This document shows positions 1 to 11,008 of a stretch of DNA of 64,000 bases, in pieces (positions within the stretch are counted from its first letter, which is position 1; each line of letters opens with the position of its first letter). The notes under the pieces are model-generated. The model saw only the letters and a program-made list of their open reading frames with translations. It was not told where the DNA came from and searched no databases. The position numbers and the translations under genes are program-made. The stretch comes from Lithodes maja (Eukaryota; Arthropoda; Malacostraca; Decapoda; Lithodidae), in assembly GCA_037953745.1 (NCBI GenBank), contig JBAKBP010004474.1, forward strand, positions 62,001-126,000, given 5' to 3'.

Positions 1-39
1 ATGTGGAAACAACGCTAAATAAAATAAAATTTATGAAAT

Positions 40-127
40 AAAAGTAATGAATACATGTGGTACTCCAAGGACTCGAACCTAGGATACTCACACCAAAATA
101 ATAGCACTAAGTATTATGCTATCAAAA
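40..127 (-). repeat. SINE-A fragment
   Basis: Reverse copy of the tRNA-type SINE with GGACTCGAACC (box B) and GATACTCACACC. Confidence 0.7.
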
Positions 128-290
128 CAGTATCACCCTGTTCTTAACATTAATCATCAACTACAAACCCCAATGCACTTGAATAAACTAATGAAAGTAT
201 AATTATGGTCCTCCTGAGATTCCAACTCGGGACACCACACCCAGAACATAAGCACCTAAACCATTACACCCCCAACACAAACAAACACCA
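128..290 (-). mobile_element. SINE-B (tRNA-derived), uninterrupted copy
   Basis: On the minus strand: TGTAATGGTTTAGGTGCTTA (box A region) and a box-B-like GAGTTGGAATC. Related copies lie at 39471-39562 (minus) and 55232-55330 (plus). The stretch 128-190 is the empty counterpart of the MITE nest at 38889-39500. Confidence 0.72.
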
Positions 291-293
291 CTA

Positions 294-580
294 ATGAAAT
301 CAATGAAAGTAATGAATACATGTGGTACTCCAAGGACTCGAACCTAGGATACTCACACCGAAATTCAGCACACTAACCATTAGGCTATTCATATTAGTTT
401 TCACCAACTCACCAATTAATTTACAAATAAATCTAAGTAATGAAATCAATGAAAGTAATGAATACATATGGTACTCCAAGGACTCGAACCAAGGACTCCC
501 ACCAAAATTCTGCGCACTAAGCATTACGCTTATCAAGACAGAGTATAGCCCTGTCAATCAAGACAGTAAGCAGTGTTAAT
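294..580 (-). repeat. Two adjacent SINE-A fragments
   Basis: Two reverse partial copies (about 300-400 and 440-560), each with GGACTCGAACC, follow one another. The second runs to the target site of the Jockey-like LINE at 592. Confidence 0.7.
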
Positions 581-591
581 AACTGCATTAC

Positions 592-1727
592 GCCCCAAAT
601 AAACTTAGCCTCCTATCCAGATGACATAACACTCACATGCACACACCATGACCCAAAAAGAGCAACAGATCTCCTTCAACCCTATCTCAACACACTACAT
701 GGCTGGTGCACTACAAACAGACTTAATCTAGCCCCAGCCAAATCCACCGCAACCCTGCCCACAAGTTGGACAGAACACGAATACATCCCTCAACTCACCA
801 TAAACAACACACCCCTAACACATACACACACACCCAAAATCCTAGGAGTAACATATGATACTCATATGACATTCAAACAGCACACCACAAACATTAAAAA
901 GAAACTGACAACCAGACTTAACACCCTCAGGTCACTTGTTCACACAAAATTTGGACACAACAAAGAAACTACCACCACAGTATATAAACAATACATAAGA
1001 TCAGTGATGGAATACGCAAGCCCAGCCTGGGCTTCTAACCTAGCTGAAACACATCATAAGACCTTACAGACTATTCAAAACAAAGCCCTGAAGATCATTA
1101 CAGACTGCACAGCTACTGCACCCACAGATCACCTACATCAAGAAACCAAAATCCTCAAAGTCAAAGACCATCTGGACATGAGAGGCACTCAATTCCTGGC
1201 AGCAGCCTCCACGAACCAAGACCACCCACTAAACTACATGGCAACACACCCACAGACACCAAGAAATATCAAAACAACACCCAGCACACGGTATCACACA
1301 CAATTATTGTCCTCTCTCCCTCCCTGCCCACCCCGAACCAACTTCCAGAAGCACATCCATACTCATATCTCTCACCGATCCATCCACTCACTCACAGACA
1401 ACACGCAGCTGCATGCACGACCTCCCGAAATCCATCCTTCCGAATCCTCCCTTCCCTCGCGAGGACAGAGTCCACCTGGCCAGGCTGAGATGCAGACACC
1501 ATCCAGCTCTCCTGAGCTATCAGAAGAGACTGGATGACTCCGTTGTCGACGCCTGCCCAGGATGTAACACAGCACCCCATACCATTAAACACATCATAGA
1601 AGACTGCATTTCACACAACCACTTACGCCAACAACACAATCTACACTCAATGAGAGCTCTGTGGGAAAGCCCGATCGTGGCCATGGCCTTTCTCAGGGAC
1701 TCGGGGCTGTTCGGCCAGGCAGCTTAG
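592..1727 (+). pseudogene. Decayed Jockey-like RT fragment with altered active site and frameshift
   Basis: Compared with the other copy, the RT box reads YPDD instead of YADD (GCA to CCA near 631). One codon is lost near 773, and an extra T near 1453 shifts the frame, so the C-terminal Cys/His part lies in another frame (1413-1727). The protein still ends GLFGQAA. It is a dead fragment. Confidence 0.85.
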
Positions 1728-1741
1728 GGAACAACAACAAC
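592..1741 (+). mobile_element. Jockey-like LINE, second 5'-truncated copy
   Basis: This is nearly the same sequence as the 3' three-quarters of the copy at 11009-12504. It begins at the codons before the YADD box and ends in (AAC)n. An 11-bp duplication AACTGCATTAC lies at 581-591 and 1742-1752. The flanking repeat continues uninterrupted in a paralogue at about 1970-2030, which supports insertion there. Confidence 0.92.
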
Positions 1742-1763
1742 AACTGCATTACTATATTTGCAT

Positions 1764-1960
1764 CATAGTAAATTGTAAAACTTGCAAAATAAACAAACCA
1801 AAACTGGGACGACACAAGATAAATGCAAAAGAACTAATCAAAATCGCTAAGTGGAAATAACGCTTAATAATTATAATGTAAAAATTGCAAAATAAACAAA
1901 CAAAAACTTAGACAAACACAGTAAAAAGACAAAACAACTTATCAAAATTGCTAAGACAGT
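1764..1960 (+). repeat. Dispersed repeat D, one full and one partial copy
   Basis: Repeat D reads AAAACTTGCAAA, ATAAACAAACCAAAAC and then GGAAATAACGCTTA toward its end, about 140 bp. Copies are also at about 3395-3480 (minus), 4627-4768, 7686-7900 (minus), 23957-24092, 26443-26575 and 27880-28018. It has no coding potential. Confidence 0.75.
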
Positions 1961-2239
1961 ATAGCCCTGTCAATCAAGACAGTAAACACAGTTAATAACT
2001 GTATTACTGTATTTGCATCATTTTCAAAGACAAGCCATTTTTTGGTTTCTTGTAACTACTGTACTATACTTTTGTCCTACATATTACCAACCAGGCTCTG
2101 TCTCGAGTCGGCCACCCCCAGCTATGGGGTATGTGCCTCAGTATATACTGTACATACATTTAAACTAGGCTACTGTAATAAACAAAATATTTAAATAAAA
2201 CACTTATATATAAATTAAACATACATACATAATAGAGAA

Positions 2240-3324
2240 AGTTTGTGGAAAGTACTTAGAATATACGGAGTAGAGGGCAAGTTGCTGAAAGCAGTGAAGA
2301 GCATGTATGAGGGTGCAAAGGCGGCAGTACGTGTGGAGAGTGAGCAGAGCGAGTTCTTTGACCTGAATGTTGGTTTGAAACAGGGGTGTGTGATGTCCCC
2401 GTGGTTGTTTACTGTATATATGGATGGAGTTATGAAAGAAATACTATCAAGAGCAGTGGATGTTGGTGTATTGCTGAAAAGGGAGGGAATTGAGTGGAAG
2501 CTACCTATACTGCTGTTTGCGGATGATACAGTTCTGATGAGTGATAATGAATGGGAGTTGCAGGGTCTGGTAAATGAGTTTGGAACAGTGTGCGAAAAAC
2601 GGAATTTGAAGGTAAATACGGGGAAGAGCAAGGTTATGGTCTTCGAAAGGGGTGAAGTCACAGAGTGTGAGGTGAAGCTGAACGGTCAGGCTATGGAGAT
2701 CGTCAACTCTTTTAAGTATCTGGGCAGTGTGTTGAGTAAAGATGGGACTATGGATGAAGAGGTGCGGGAGAGGGTACAACAGGGGAAGAGGGTTGTAGGA
2801 ACGCTAAAAGCAGTAACAAGAAATAGGGTGGTCAGTATGGAAGTGAAGAAGTCCTTGCATGACAGTGTGGTAATCCCGACACTGACTTACGGAAGCGAAG
2901 CATGGACGTTGGTTGAGAGACTCAGACCAAGAGTGAGAGCAGTGGAAATGAATTACTTAAGGAGTGCGTGCGGAATTACATGGAGGGATAGACAGACTAA
3001 TGAGGAAGTAAGAAGGAGGTGTGGTGTGGAGGTAGATGTGCTGGAAAGTGTGAAAAGGAACAACTTGAGATGGTTCGGCCATATGGAACGTATGGAAAGC
3101 GAGAGAATGACTAAGAGGGTGTACGAGAGCGAGGTGGAGGGACAGAGGGGGAGAGGTAGACCGAATATGAGGTGGAAGGATGGAGTGAGGAACTACATGA
3201 ATGAAGGCGATGCTGGTTGGGGGGAGGGGCGTCGACTGACTGGAGACAGAGGTGCATGGGGGCGGTTCGTTCGTGGCCACCCCTTCGGGGATCACGGCGT
3301 CAGGCAATAGATAGATAGATAGAC
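2240..3324 (+). mobile_element. RTE-like LINE, 5'-truncated copy with (GATA)n tail
   Basis: It begins inside RT and ends with a stop codon followed by a short GATA repeat at 3307-3324. The second, longer copy on the other strand (35119-38868) matches it closely and ends in the same repeat. I did not find a clear target duplication. Confidence 0.88.
2243..3310 (+). pseudogene. RTE-like reverse transcriptase, C-terminal 355 residues
   Basis: The frame is uninterrupted. It holds the RT motifs NVGLKQGCVMSPWLFTVYMD and LLFADDTVLMSD (the FADD form of the catalytic box), the thumb region and the C-terminal motif LRWFGHMERM with RGRGRPNMRWKDGV, typical of RTE-type elements. Endonuclease and the first RT motifs are absent through 5' truncation. 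This copy keeps the frame where the copy at 35.4 kb has one extra G. Confidence 0.87.
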
Positions 3325-3565
3325 ATACATACTAACCAGTTCAATATCTTGATCGAATCCTTCGGGCCAGCCCTATGAGAGTTCTTTTGTAGAGCTCAGT
3401 GGTTTTATTTTATTAAGCGTTGTTTCCACAGCGATTTTGATATTTTTTGGCATTTATCTTGTAAGTTTTACATTATAATACAGTACAGTCAGTTCTTCTA
3501 ATACACGCCTATATGGCCGACACATGATGGCACGTATTAGGATTCCCCGTATTAGGAATATGAAA

Positions 3566-3833
3566 AAAATAGGTTAGCCTAAACTGAACAAGATGCGGAA
3601 ATATACTTGAGCCGACCAGGCCAAGTGAGATATCTCTATTGGTCTAGCTGGTAGAGTGTCTGCCTCGTAGCCCAAGGGTTCCAGGTTCCAAATCCCGCCC
3701 AGGGTATATTTTCGGGAGGCTATTTTCGCATCAAACGAAGTTTAGGTGTTGGTAAAATTGTCTAGATGGTTGAAAGTAAGATCGGAGCTCCATAACTCCT
3801 CTTTCGGGTATGGTGTAAATCCTATTCCTACAA
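3566..3833 (+). mobile_element. SINE-C (tRNA-derived)
   Basis: Box A region TAGCTGGTAGAGTG, box-B-like GGTTCCAAATCC, then a conserved body ending near GTATGGTGTAAA. A second copy is at 53705-53973. Confidence 0.72.
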
Positions 3834-3954
3834 ACATACCTTATGGTAGACACCTCAAACACAAAAAAGGCCTAATTTTGACAATTTTTGCCCTAAATAC
3901 CAACCAAAAGTGGATTAAAATCATGAACAATAAAACAGAAAAAAAAAAAAAAAA

Positions 3955-4100
3955 TCTCACCAACAAACTTTACTTCTAAACTCAATTAATGAAATCAACA
4001 AATACATGTGGCACTCCAAGGACTCAAAAGCTTCAAAGGCTAGGATACTCACACCAAAATTCCGCGCATTTATGCATTACGCTATCAAGACAGAAAATAC
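3955..4100 (-). repeat. SINE-A copy
   Basis: Reverse copy from CAACAAACTTTACTTCTAAA through CACATGTATT... to ACGCTATCAAGACAG; the box B is interrupted by a short insertion (AAAGCTTCAAAGG). Confidence 0.68.
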
Positions 4101-4626
4101 ACCGAAAACGAGAGCAAAAATAATTGAAGACTCAAAACATCAAACTAGAACACATAAACAAACAAGTGAATATATTTTGAATGTGATATGGATCATCAGG
4201 GTGTACTGTATGCCCTATACTGTATACATCTTTTTGTGTATGGAATACAAAATTTATCTATCTATATATTTACTCAGGCCCAATCCCACTTTTCCTATTT
4301 TTTTTTTTGGTGTGGGGGGGGGGGGGGGGCACTCCAGACAGATCTAGAACAGGGATAACACAACAGAAAACAACGAACACACAAAAACAAAACACAAATT
4401 CACACACGTCTAGGTCATCCAGAAGACCCAGAAAAAAAAATAATAATATTAATAATAATAATATAAACTGCCATTGTCAAGGTGTTTCTTGCTTGGAGGC
4501 AAAATCTGTGTGACTCAGGTGAATCCAAAATCCCAGCGTCACTTGCGCAAGTTACGGCCGCCAACTTTAATGTCGTCAACACTACCCAAAACGCTCTAAG
4601 TCCACCCGCCATTTACTTGCTTATTT

Positions 4627-4768
4627 GTTAATTAAAATGTAAAACTTGCAAACTAAACAAACCAAAACTTGGACAAAGACAATATAAAGGCAAAATAACT
4701 TTTCTAAATCGCTATGTGGAAATAACGCTTACTAAAATCAAAATATTATGAAATAAAAGAACACAATC
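4627..4768 (+). mobile_element. Dispersed repeat D, copy with visible empty site
   Basis: The repeat sits between TACTTGCTTATTTGT and CTGAACCTTGTA, which are directly joined (with GC between) at about 7110-7137. This shows D to be a mobile unit of about 140 bp. Confidence 0.7.
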
Positions 4769-4793
4769 CTGAACCTTGTATTTCTCGTGTATA

Positions 4794-5178
4794 TGTTGTT
4801 GTTGTTTCCCAAGCTGCCTGGCCGAACAGCCCCTAGCACGGCCAAGGCCATAACCGAGCGCCCCCACAGAACCATCCCTGCCGACCACAATAAAGCCTGG
4901 GTCACCGAAGCCACTCCATGGCGGGGAGCTGAGGAGGGTGCGGAAACGCCCGGGAAACCAAAGCCCTGTGCCCCTCAGCAATTATGAAGAGAAAGTTGAG
5001 GGGCAAGGGAAAAATGTGACGCTTTGGCTTCCAATCTTGGTAGATTGGGAGGTCAATCCACGGAAGACGCCGTCACTCGAGATCTACAAAATATATAAGT
5101 AAAAGGAACGGTCAGAGTAAGCTATGGGTATGGCAGAGATCGCTCAGTTCTCACTCTGATAGACCAACCCATCACCAC
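4794..5178 (-). mobile_element. SINE-T, full-length copy (385 bp)
   Basis: The minus strand begins GTGGTGATGGG and ends GGCTGTTCGGCCAGGCAGCT followed by (AAC)n. An 11-bp duplication TCTCGTGTATA flanks it (4783-4793, 5179-5189). The host repeat is seen uninterrupted at about 7125-7190. The last 85 bp are homologous to the 3' end of the Jockey-like LINE at 12416-12504. The name SINE-T is mine. Confidence 0.9.
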
Positions 5179-6188
5179 TCTCGTGTATATTATGGCCTTT
5201 AGTGCATTCAGTGATAGGGACGGTGGGCCTGGTGGTAATGATGAAGGAATTGAATGCCCGGGACTATCAAAACAGTCAAGTCAAGTGCCGCGTCTGACGA
5301 AGCCACGGAAAAATTACGAGTTTCTATCTACTGTATTTATATCTATCTATTTGCTCAGGCTCATTCCCTATTTTTTCAATTGTTTTCAATTTTTTTAACC
5401 CTTTATAGGGCAAGTGACCAAATTTGATCATGCGAGGGATCAAGCAAATTTGGACCTATGAGCGCGCGAATTTGCACTCTCTCCAAAAGCACTCCGCCCC
5501 ACAAAGGGTTAATATATATACAGTATAGTATAATTTTTGTATTACTGGGGGTATGCTAAATATGACTATGGTTTCAAATAAAGTCTATGTGGTGAGTAAT
5601 ATCAACATATGATATCTGGTGCCACGCGAAATGATGGGTGTCCACGTGTATTAGATAAAAAGGGCGGATATGGCCACTTTTGGGATCCCAAAACGCTTAT
5701 TAGGAACTGTAGACACTTATTGAGAATTTTGTGTTTTTTCCGAACCCCCAGCCACGTATTAAGGTTTTCGCATATTAGGAAGGCGCGTATTAGGAGAGCT
5801 GACTCTATTTTGTACTATTATTAAACCTTTCGTGCACTGCTGGACGCTATTGTGCCCTTACAGGGATACTTAAAAATCTTGTGACCATCAGGGGTGTTTA
5901 GAAACCTTTAGTTAAATTACTTCAACCACTGCAGTTGTGTTTGAGCGAGTTGTGGCCAGAAAACTAATTTTGGAGAGGTAATTATGAGATTAAGATAATT
6001 ATATTTCTGAATACTAAACGGCAACCCCTGGACCTGAAAGGGTAGATATCTTGTCAAATTGCAAATTTTTGTAAATAGATAATCTTGACAAATAGCAGTT
6101 TCTTTATTCATGTACAATATCAAACATTTAACCAGAACGTGCTTCACTTCCCAAATTTACTAATTCCTTGACCATGACGAGAGGGCAT

Positions 6189-6578
6189 TGTCTTGATAGG
6201 GTACCGGTAATGCATAAATGCGGGGAATTTTGGTGTGAGTAACCTAGATTCGAGTCCTTGGAGTGCCACATGTATTTGTTGATTTCATTAATTGAGTTTA
6301 GAAGTTGTTGTTGTTCCCCAAGCTGCCTGGTCGAACAGCCCAAAGGCCCCGAACAAGGACAAGGCCATAACCGAGCGCCCCCACAGAACCCTTCCTGCCG
6401 ACCACAATAAAGCCTGGGTGACCGAAACCACTCCATGGCGGGGAGCTGAGGAGGGTGCGGAAACGACCGGAAAACCAAAGCCCCACCCAAGGCCCTGTGC
6501 CCCTCAGCAATTATGAAGAGAAAGTTGAGGGGCAAAGGATTTTTTTTTAGAAGTAAAGTTGGTTGGTGAAAAAATATG
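6189..6578 (+). mobile_element. SINE-A (tRNA-derived), split by SINE-T
   Basis: The head has a box-A-like GATAGNGTAATGC region and box B GATTCGAGTCC, followed by CACATGTATTTGTTGATTTC and a 3' part AAGTAAAGTTGGTTGGTGAA. Split at 6305. The name is mine. Confidence 0.8.
6306..6545 (-). mobile_element. SINE-T, 5'-truncated copy inside a tRNA-type SINE
   Basis: Flanked by TTTAGAAGT at 6297-6305 and 6546-6554. It splits a plus-strand SINE-A copy whose two halves rejoin as GAGTTTAGAAGTAAAGTTGG, the sequence seen in other copies. Confidence 0.88.
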
Positions 6579-6587
6579 AATACAGTA

Positions 6588-7526
6588 CAGTGGGCCCCAC
6601 AAGGGTGCGGTTACCTAAGTCCGAGACATGCGCGCACCCTTGTAAAACGCACCCTTGGAGCTTAAGAACCTATGGGAAATTCACTATGTAGTCCGGGGAC
6701 TCTTCAAACTTACCCTTTTTTCGCCCAATAACCCCTGAAAAACATGAACTAAGGAAAGAATACCTGCACAGTATAGAAATGTGATTAGATATTAGATAGA
6801 ATAGCTTTATCATAGACGGATTCGACTATCGACTGACTTTAGACTGATTCGAGTATCGACTGATATATCGACGGATTAATTGTTTATTTATATTACTCTA
6901 ATATACCAACCAAAAGTGGATTAAATGATGAACAATAAGACATACAATAATAAGAAAATACACCGAAAACGAGAGCAAAAATAATTAGCCTAAAAGACTT
7001 TAGGTTTTGAGTGAATCCGGATTCACCGACGATCGGAGCGTCACTTTCGACCTCCATTTTTAATGTTGTCAAAACAAAGGCAGAAGCTCTAAGTCCACCC
7101 GTTTTTTACTTGCTTATTTGTGCCTGAACCTTGTATCTCTTGCGTTTATTATGGCCTCTAATGTATTCAGTGATAGATATTTGCAATATACTCTAATATG
7201 TAAGGTTATGTGTAAAGGAAACACTTAAAAGTACATAGGATAGAGACCACGGACACTGTACGTGTATGTACGGTACCGTAATGTACGGTAATGCGGTATC
7301 TACGGTTTTTGCTATCGACGGCAGTCTTAAGAACGTAACCCCCGTTGATAACGAGGGACTACTTACAGGTATTCTTTCCTTAGTTCATGTTTTTCAGGGG
7401 TTATTGGGCGAAAAAAACGCACGCTTTGCTTTTTTCGCACCCTTGGATTATACGCACCACACAGACATCTGCCGCACGGTTGAAGAATCGCACCCTTTTA
7501 GTGCGCACCCTTGCGAGGGCCGACTG
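6588..7526. mobile_element. Pogo-like foldback element
   Basis: TA-flanked. Ends CAGTGGGCCCCACAAGGGTG and, reversed, CAGTCGGCCCTCGCAAGGGT. Inverted similarity continues inward (the GTTATTGGGCGAAAAAA block near 7400 mirrors 6715-6740). The interior holds a copy of the repeat split at 4.5-5.2 kb. No transposase. Confidence 0.78.
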
Positions 7527-7534
7527 TACTGTAT

Positions 7535-7655
7535 GTACAATATGAATACAGTACTGTATGTACACTGTATGTACAATATGAATACAGTACTGTATGTACA
7601 ATATGAATACAGTACTGTATGTACAATATGAATACAGTACTGTATGTACAATTAA
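7535..7655. repeat. 25-bp tandem repeat
   Basis: TGTATGTACAATATGAATAC plus AGTAC repeats about four times with one 10-bp interruption. Confidence 0.9.
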
Positions 7656-7951
7656 TTTGTGTTATTCAATTTCAAATGTATATTTTACTAAAGCGTTATT
7701 TCCATATAGCGATTTGCATCGATAGATAAGATAGATTTTGAGACTGTAAGCACATTCTCTGTGGACAAAACGGTCTTTAAACTCGTATATACAGTATGTA
7801 TGCATGTATGTATGTATAGATTTTTATATAAGTTCTTTTGTCTATTGTGTCGTTCCTGTTTTGGTTTGTTTGTTTTGCAAGTTTTACAATATAATATCAT
7901 TTACTGTATTTCATTATTACACTGTTCAATAATTGGGGAAAACTATGGTAC

Positions 7952-8556
7952 TTAACCCGAAAACGGCGAGGGGGGGGGGGTATTGAACTAGCTCCCCATG
8001 GGCGAGCATATTGGCTCCATTCAGGCCTATAATCGTCATTTTACGATAAATATCGTTATTACCTATTCATATGAGCCTAATTTACCTTCACTATGAAGAT
8101 AGTAACCTGTAACAACAATAAAACAAGTGGAAATATAATTTTTCTGGTCAAAATCACGAATATAGATGGACCAGCCCATTCATGAATTATGGAGAAAATT
8201 GAGGCAACCCCTCCCTCCACGAGGCCTCAAGCCACACTGAGCCTACTCATACACACACTCGGTTATGTAACACACCCGCTAGGCACGTAAGCACATCCTC
8301 CACACAGTTTGCTAATGTTAGCAAAAAAATATACCAACGAATTATGGAATAACAGGGAAAATAGGTGATAATTGAAAGGGGAGGGGAAAGGGAGGAAGGA
8401 GGGGATGTGGAGGAGTGATATGAGGTATAGGGAATTTTTTTTTTTTTTTAGTGCTACTGGGGCTGTTTAAATGGTTTTTTTAGACCTCCCTCTTAAGAGC
8501 TTTGCAGCCGTCGCCCAGTAAAGCTCTTAAAACCTTTGCAGCCGTTTACGGTTTAA
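7952..8556 (+). mobile_element. TTAA-flanked MITE, diverged subfamily 2
   Basis: This begins TTAACCCGAAAACGGCGAGG and ends TTACGGTTTAA; the flanks are GTAC before and after TTAA. Its middle is recognisably related to the subfamily 1 MITE lying 20 bp to its right (the AACAACAATAAAAC block and what follows), but is diverged. Confidence 0.75.
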
Positions 8557-8575
8557 GTACGGTATCTATTTTTCA

Positions 8576-9210
8576 TTAACCTAACAAGTGCGCATGGGGG
8601 TAATTGAAAACGTCCCCCTGTGCTGACGTATTTGAGGTGTTTCCGTCACTAAAATATTCATTGTACCATTAATAGCATTAATAATTATCCATATGCGCCT
8701 ATTATGGGTTGATTATAAAGGTATTAACCTGAAACAACAATAAAACGAGTGAAAACAGCGTTTGGATGGTCAAAATCGGAGATATAGCCCGCGAGTTGTA
8801 TAATGTATGGGTGAGGCAAACTGCTTTCCCGCCAATTTCCCCCAAGGCCAGAGACACAGTCGATCGATACTCTCTCTCTCTCTCTTGCACTCGCTTGCCA
8901 TCAGTGATGACAACACCCTGCTTGCAACTCGCTAATGTTAGCACGAAAATATACCTCAGAATAAGGGAATAATAGGGAAAATAGGTGATAACTGAAGGAG
9001 AGGAGGAAAGTGGGGAAGGAGGGGAGGTAGAGGACTGAGATTTTGCATGGCCCAGGGGCCAAAAAAAAATAAAAAATAACAAAAATAAAAATAAAAAAAA
9101 ATAAAAAATTTCGATGTCAAAAGTTGATTTTTTATTTTACTTACTCTCAAGAGTCTTCCCGCAGTCCGCCGGGGGAACTCTTAAGAGTCTCCCCGCAGCT
9201 CCCAGGTTAA
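8576..9210 (+). mobile_element. TTAA-flanked MITE, subfamily 1, complete
   Basis: It runs TTAACCTAACAAGTGCG to CTCCCAGGTTAA, with TTAA at both ends and no coding potential. Subterminal palindromes (a G5/C5 pair near 8596-8622 and a CTCTTAAGAG core near 9176-9190) are visible. TTAA target sites and CC after TTAA fit the piggyBac superfamily. Other copies: 37193-37828 and 39801-47104. Confidence 0.88.
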
Positions 9211-11008
9211 CAAGTTGACAATTAAAATTGCATAATAGGAAGACATTTTACAGACAAACATAATAAAGGTTGATCCGCTTACAGTACTTTTGTTTTTCAG
9301 GAATAAAACCACATAAAGTGATGAAATGTATGTATGTATTGTTACGGCTGGATCGGCAATACATATTCGGGATTCTTGATCGTAGGACAGAAATGGCTTA
9401 TGTGACAACGACACGCTCGATTCCAGTCCCAAATACTATATGCTCCAGACAACAAAAGCACCAACGCCCTACAGAGTTATCGTCTATGGTAACGAGGTAC
9501 CTTAACTCGGCGAAAGTGTACAACAGGGGTAGGCTATGAGGCTAAACTCCCTCAGACATTTATAGGTTACGTTATTACTAAAGAAATACAATACTCAAGA
9601 AACTACGTTAATATTAAGCCTCTAATAATGTAGAATAGAAGCAGGCTAAAGGTATGACAGTGAAATGCTAAATGACAAATGTACACGCCTACTTGAAAGC
9701 GCGTGCACTAGAATAACTGTCCCCTACTAACATGCACTAGAATGTAGCATACAAGATGTTCATGATCCAGTAGATACCTAATAATACACATGGAAGGAAC
9801 ATAAATAGTAGTCACTAATAACTAAAAGGTTGCAGGCAACAGTACTGCGCCGGTAGCCTACTACCGCATAGGCTACTTCGCTTCTCTCACTCTGTCTCCC
9901 CTCTGAGTCCGTATGCGCCCTACGCAACAGAACTCCGGACACAGCAGCAAAACGACAGTGCAGTTAATTGATACATGAAAGTATTAATAGTGTTGTCTTG
10001 TGTGTGAGTAATGTGTATTGTAAAGTGTTACATACATAAACTTAAAGAGAGCTGCAATGCATAGTAAAATAAAGATATCACCCACTCATCATCCCCATGT
10101 GTTCTAGCTAGCAGGCCAAGTCACAGGAACAACGAGTCCCAGCACCGAAAGCGAGAACCCAGGAAAAGACTGCAGAGAACACAAGGACAGATAAATTACG
10201 TTACTCTACTATACCGGCACTACGAGCGAGCTGTAGTCTCTGGTACTGCACTCGCTCCTGGCTCGGTAGGCAAATCAAGGCTAAGTCCTCGCCCCTCTAC
10301 AGACAACTCCTGGGCATGGTCGGGCTCTTACACATGGCACTAGTCTAGTCACAAATTGGATGATGAGCTGGGCATATAACTCGTGAACATGTAGAACGTT
10401 CACCAACTATCCTCATCAAGAAGATCGCTGTTCACATTAACCCCTTAAATCTAATACATGTAAATATATGCTTGTCCTAAGAGTAATACGAGAGGTGAGT
10501 GCTGAAACTCCTTTAGGACCTCAAGGGAAGGTTATGCATTTAAATAGAGAGAAGAATGAAATGAGAGTAATGTCGTCAGAGAGAAAGAGTGCAACCGTGA
10601 GAAATTGGGAGAGAGGGCAAGGGATGTTAGAATCTCAAAGGTTCTAGGCAACCTGATCATGGAACACACAGCGAGCCTCCAGGCAATGTGCAGTACGACA
10701 ACATGGGCAACCCAGGCAGCATAGGCAGGCGGCAATGGACTACCAACCCTGTCGCACCTAGCTATAAGCGCAAGGCTGCCAACCGGTCCATACGTCTGGC
10801 AACCACCACTCCGGCAGCGTGGCGCGTTGCTACCCTCTCGCTCTGAAAACTAACTCACTCTCTCTCTCTGAACTCCCATTGTCTTATCTATCAACTTCTC
10901 TATTGATACTACATATTAAATGGAAGGTCTCGACATGGCTTAAAACAAAACCCACCACTGGTTAGCACATGACGAGACCTTTGCAGAGATACAAAGAACA
11001 TAGTTATA

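Larger units (their letters stand above)
3486..5805. mobile_element. Pogo-like TA-flanked element enlarged by insertions
   Basis: Ends CAGTCAGTTCTTCTAATACA and, reversed, GAGTCAGCTCTCCTAATACG, each next to TA. CGTATTAGGA-type motifs recur near both ends. The interior holds SINE-C, SINE-A, repeat D and SINE-T, so most of the length is later insertions. Pairing of these two ends is by similarity and is less certain than for the smaller elements. Confidence 0.5.

Noticed and set aside
7266..7631. 121-codon frame at 7.3-7.6 kb as a gene
   Set aside because: It spans a pogo-like element end and a 25-bp tandem repeat.
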